Shown here piece after piece: positions 5,001 through 6,765 of a stretch of DNA of 6,765 nt; position 1 is the first letter of the stretch; the number at the start of each line of letters is the position of its first letter. The DNA comes from Erysipelotrichaceae bacterium (lineage in GTDB: Bacteria; Bacillota_I; Bacilli_A; Erysipelotrichales; Erysipelotrichaceae): contig JAFWFB010000036.1 in the NCBI GenBank assembly GCA_017512625.1, positions 1 through 6,765 on the forward strand, written 5' to 3'. The notes beneath the pieces were generated by a model, which saw nothing but the letters and a program-made list of their open reading frames with translations, made no database searches and was not told the origin of the DNA. The translations under genes and the position numbers were made by a program.

Positions 5001-6765
5001 GGTGATCAATACCGAAGTCGAACCGGGAAGCACCTACCGCTATCGTTTGCGCTATACCTCGGCGGCTGAGACCACAGTCAAGAATATCGTTATCTATGAC
5101 AAGATCGAAAGATGGGCTGGATCACAGTGGCAGGGAACCTTAAACAGTGTTTATGTAGAAGCCAGTGGTGGAAAGACTGTAACTCCTAATATCTATGTCA
5201 GCACTTCTGAGACAGTCGAAGTGCGCCAGGACAGCGTTCCGGATCTTGCTAATGACAGCAACTGGACTCTGATTACCGATGACAGCCAGTTGGCTGATGC
5301 GGTATGGATCGCTGTGGATATGGGTAACTTTGTGCTTGAAGCCAACTCATCAGTCAATGTCTGGCTGGTAATGAGTGCACCGAGTGCCAATGAGACCGAC
5401 ACCATCAAACCTGTCGCCACCAACAATGTCTATATCAGTGGCAAGATGACGACCAAGACCGAGACTGACAAGGATATCTTTACCGTCGGTAATGAGACCA
5501 GCGTCAAATATACCTTAAGCGGTACCGTCAAGATCCAGAAGGTAGACGAAGAAGGTGAGCCTTTATCCGGCGTCAGATTCGATCTTAAGGGAGTCTCCCG
5601 TTTCGGAAATCAGATCAACATGACTGCTACCAGCGATGATGACGGCTATGCAGTATTTGAAGAGGTTGAACTCTCAGGAACAAACGGCTATCAGCTGACT
5701 GAGACGGTTCCGGAAAACTACGTTGCTGAAAAGGATAGCTGGACGGTCGTTGTAAACAGCGATGGAAGCAGCACCATTGATGGACAGGATTCCAGTGAAG
5801 CTTACTTTACGATCGTTAACAAATATAATGTGACAGAGATCTCCGGTACCAAGACCTGGTCGGATGAAAATGATCTTGATGGCATCAGACCTTCTTCGAT
5901 CACTGTCAACCTTCTGGCTGATGGTACCAAGGTCGATGAAAAGACTATTGAAGCAGACGATGAAGGAAACTGGACCTACAGCTTTACCAATCTGCCTAAG
6001 TATGATAACAACAAGGAGATCGTCTATACCGTGACTGAAAACCCGGTATCGCAATATGAAGTTTCCTATGAGGGATATGACATCATCAATACGCATACTC
6101 CAACCTTTATCGATATCCCGGTAATCAAAGTCTGGGAAGATGGGGATGATCTTTATGGCATCAGGCCATCATCAGTCACAATCCACCTGTTAGCAGATGG
6201 TGTTGAAACGGATAAGAGCGTGATCCTATCCGAAGACAACGAGTGGACCGATACCTTCAATGATCTTCCTGAATACAGGTATGAAGAAAACGAGGATGGA
6301 ACATTTACCAAGATAGCGATCGTTTATACCGTAACGGAAGAGCCGATAACACTGCCTGAAGGCTATACAAAGGGTTATACGGTCAAGATCGAAGGAAGCC
6401 CGGTTGAAGGCTTTACCGTCACCAATACCTATGAACCGGATCTGATATCTTTAAAAGTCACCAAAGTCTGGAAGGATTCCAATGACGCCGATCGTATCCG
6501 TCCAAAGGAGATCGAGATCCAGCTGTATGCTGATGGCGAACCGATGGGAAGAACGGTAGTTCTGGGCAAGGATAACAACTGGACCTATACCTACGAAAAC
6601 CTCATCTCCATCAGAAATGGCAAGACCATCGAATATACCATTGATGAAGTCGAGGTCCCTTCCGGATATAAGAAGGTGATCAGCGGTGACATGGAAACCG
6701 GTTTTGTGATCACCAACACCCATATACCAACACCTAAGACCGGTGATAATACGCATACTATGCTA
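2005..6765 (+). CDS. Large secreted, cell-wall-anchored Cna-B adhesin-like protein (3' end outside the window)
   Basis: The frame is open for 1587 codons to the window edge. The protein is probably displayed on the cell wall as an adhesin or pilus-like stalk; no ligand can be named. Residues 1-30 form a signal peptide. Residues 31 to about 990 are rich in Tyr, Asp, Asn and Thr and look beta-structured, with no enzyme motif I recognise; landmarks are a Tyr-rich patch (179-197) and GIFYDVLPRG (789-798). They resemble N-terminal regions of other Cna-B proteins from gut Firmicutes, from general familiarity only. Residues about 1000-1165 are DUF11-like (Tyr-Arg-Leu-Arg-Tyr, then IYDKIE). Then come a SpaA-like domain (1173-1275), three Cna-B domains (1276-1366, 1367-1478, 1479-1575) and TPKTGD (1576-1581). 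Only five cysteines occur (205, 390, 527, 645, 955), usual for exported Gram-positive proteins. The hydrophobic and charged parts of the sorting signal should follow within about 25-30 residues. Codon use (ATC, GAT, GAA) resembles that of the importer genes, so nothing indicates recent transfer. It has its own promoter. Confidence 0.9.
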   Translation, partial: MKNALKLTFKLILSLLMMISIVSTRTIVFAEDDGISNTEETNEQPTIQVSNEDVKVSINILSGYDRTTEHGYIWTADTHQDNHPFQFQVKLSVDSEVANEFEAESIVLKMPKSILRHMHENAEGLFDIDDLVLDQNHAGKVTYRIGLGTAPSEDQALYYREEGDYLFITNGREIDKQDYYFTITYFTTYTTYYYRDYDTAALDKCASLTPSVEMTATDKAGDTFHLTSEEKPVFIDTDVKLADQKIVNPNDPLNDLSQNGSYVNTYPIRKTLHSTWAADGYNYMLFKTDITFSGTITEAYYFEFEDILSSDNIPTEGYEVVGHILDDSHSPITNPSRNPEDYSLSNNKWTHYTLSHNVGWYTLVRVPSPQGNYSYYKVNNSMRMRFYEVCHPDKVKTVQSDWGPYIWNFEVTEPEGSFMIYKWGNNNWNAQTHKNQVSPLSEYPTATYSLDVFKRAIENNQEAKLDSFTFFPRYYGYPGPWTKDESYTGADQYFKKDVRWELTDNELYLVNKESDLNGTKLEAGDYCLNELDFAIEAEERKYNPDSGLWEPTSTTAHPYNPFASDPMKIDVYGQFGGSQDWEKVAEITFKGSAYPYTYYQYFSRVEWSIDWVDGQHIDEASNGFYIYESGYSRKGMKLSFKGDDCTGYKIVTENKPYFFQVTARADFSLKTSEKVKNWVANRTVIYLRNYTDMELYYTDEQGNDSKAANTSVPFFRFSDTGADAINRTAVDNAKGSQAELHANKWVVEGESVADMQAYRTNWLIRGYEQAKMDGLTAYTQNIYPAQQSGIFYDVLPRGSSIDIDSIKVYNIAIERYQYEVYGSNIAAADRRVDFEQAFLIGPDSYSVDVQENYKNSGLTLVTIKINKESLEGSNIIFHSGNANYSIGETYGGYSVSFDTYTTWDALDDFDGKMANAIAYQTGNSEDIINVNAYRDDPTNWNDALSSSDRTAIKNCLKDLDPNTNEPLFTYAKSETTAVYEKNSSSGISKRVQGANDTVPVINTEVEPGSTYRYRLRYTSAAETTVKNIVIYDKIERWAGSQWQGTLNSVYVEASGGKTVTPNIYVSTSETVEVRQDSVPDLANDSNWTLITDDSQLADAVWIAVDMGNFVLEANSSVNVWLVMSAPSANETDTIKPVATNNVYISGKMTTKTETDKDIFTVGNETSVKYTLSGTVKIQKVDEEGEPLSGVRFDLKGVSRFGNQINMTATSDDDGYAVFEEVELSGTNGYQLTETVPENYVAEKDSWTVVVNSDGSSTIDGQDSSEAYFTIVNKYNVTEISGTKTWSDENDLDGIRPSSITVNLLADGTKVDEKTIEADDEGNWTYSFTNLPKYDNNKEIVYTVTENPVSQYEVSYEGYDIINTHTPTFIDIPVIKVWEDGDDLYGIRPSSVTIHLLADGVETDKSVILSEDNEWTDTFNDLPEYRYEENEDGTFTKIAIVYTVTEEPITLPEGYTKGYTVKIEGSPVEGFTVTNTYEPDLISLKVTKVWKDSNDADRIRPKEIEIQLYADGEPMGRTVVLGKDNNWTYTYENLISIRNGKTIEYTIDEVEVPSGYKKVISGDMETGFVITNTHIPTPKTGDNTHTML
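5521..5829 (+). other. SpaA-like (prealbumin-fold) domain of the surface protein
   Basis: Residues 1173-1275 contain GTVKIQKVDEEGEPLSGVRF near the start, DDDGYAVFEEV in the middle and FTIVNKYN at the end, the usual layout of SpaA/Cna-B-like beta-sandwich domains. By analogy, Lys1179, Glu1233 and Asn1272 are the predicted Lys-Glu-Asn set for a self-formed isopeptide bond that stiffens the domain. It links the DUF11-like segment to the Cna-B repeats. Confidence 0.75.
5830..6102 (+). other. Cna-B domain 1 of the surface protein
   Basis: Residues 1276-1366 show the classic Cna-B pattern: GTKTWSDENDLDGIRPSS, then LLADG, NWTYSFTNLPKYD, YTVTE and IINTHTP. The predicted isopeptide residues are Lys1283, catalytic Glu1345 and Asn1362, all present. 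Confidence 0.9.
5871..6164 (+). repeat. Near-identical DNA repeat in Cna-B domains 1 and 2
   Basis: TGATCTTGATGGCATCAG (5871-5888) and TGATCTTTATGGCATCAG (6147-6164) match at 17 of 18 bases, 276 bases (92 codons) apart and in frame. They encode the DL(D/Y)GIR segment and lie in equivalent places of successive Cna-B domains. Similarity continues at the protein level (RPSS, LLADG). The third domain is diverged at this point. Confidence 0.75.
6103..6438 (+). other. Cna-B domain 2 of the surface protein
   Basis: Residues 1367-1478 repeat the pattern: VIKVWEDGDDLYGIRPSS, HLLADG, EWTDTFNDLPEY, YTVTEEP and VTNTYEP. The predicted isopeptide residues Lys1375, Glu1445 and Asn1474 are present. It is longer than its neighbours because of an acidic insertion (YEENEDGTFTK) before the YTVTE strand and extra residues around LPEGYTKGY. 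Confidence 0.9.
6439..6729 (+). other. Cna-B domain 3 of the surface protein
   Basis: Residues 1479-1575 carry LKVTKVWKDSNDADRIRP, QLYADG, NNWTYTYENL, YTIDEVEVPSGY and FVITNTHIP. The predicted isopeptide residues Lys1487, Glu1548 and Asn1571 are present. It is the most diverged of the three copies at the RIRP segment and directly precedes the sorting motif. Confidence 0.9.
6730..6765 (+). other. Start of a sortase sorting signal, TPKTGD (partial)
   Basis: Residues 1576-1587 read TPKTGDNTHTML. PKTGDN right after the last Cna-B domain is the usual position of an LPxTG-type motif. Here the first residue is Thr instead of Leu, a variant met in Clostridia and Erysipelotrichia surface proteins. 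The hydrophobic segment begins at best with Met-Leu at the window edge, so the anchor is not proven within the window. Confidence 0.75.

Noticed and set aside
5193..6756. Minus-strand frames of 77, 140 and 101 residues opposite the DUF11-like, SpaA and Cna-B domains
   Set aside because: They lie opposite clearly recognisable domains. Long antisense frames are expected where a repeat family has strongly biased codons.

Overview
The window looks like a chromosomal piece of a low-to-medium GC Gram-positive bacterium of the Bacillota (Firmicutes). The evidence is strong AAGGAGG-type ribosome binding sites, a TTGATG-17-TATAAT sigma-A-type promoter, a classic hairpin plus T-run terminator, and a secreted surface protein with Cna-B repeats and a sortase-type PKTGD tail. 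All tryptophans in the large gene are TGG and no in-frame TGA is needed, so the standard bacterial code fits. The style of the surface protein suggests a gut or oral Clostridia or Erysipelotrichia relative, but the sequence alone does not settle the genus.

Region 1 (1-1826) is the end of a three-gene ABC importer operon on the + strand: the last codons of an upstream gene (probably the substrate-binding lipoprotein), a membrane permease (75-977), and an ATPase (970-1776) that overlaps the permease by 8 bases. The permease and ATPase belong to the COG4120/COG1101 type of importer. Relatives such as TrpXYZ and the Clostridioides CD0873 system move aromatic amino acids. The operon ends at a strong intrinsic terminator.

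Region 2 (1827-2004) is non-coding. It carries a promoter whose -35 element lies inside a 7-bp-arm palindrome (a candidate operator), and a leader of roughly 85 nt with a second, long-range inverted repeat.

Region 3 (2005-6765) is one very large open reading frame that leaves the window still open. It encodes at least 1587 residues of a secreted, cell-wall-anchored adhesin-like protein: a signal peptide, about 970 residues of beta-rich sequence I cannot assign to a named domain, a DUF11-like segment, one SpaA-like domain, three Cna-B domains, and a TPKTGD sorting motif. Only the hydrophobic segment and charged tail of the sorting signal seem to be missing. The transporter and the adhesin are separate transcription units; nothing visible links their functions. 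I found no mobile element, CRISPR array, tRNA, rRNA or defence-type system.
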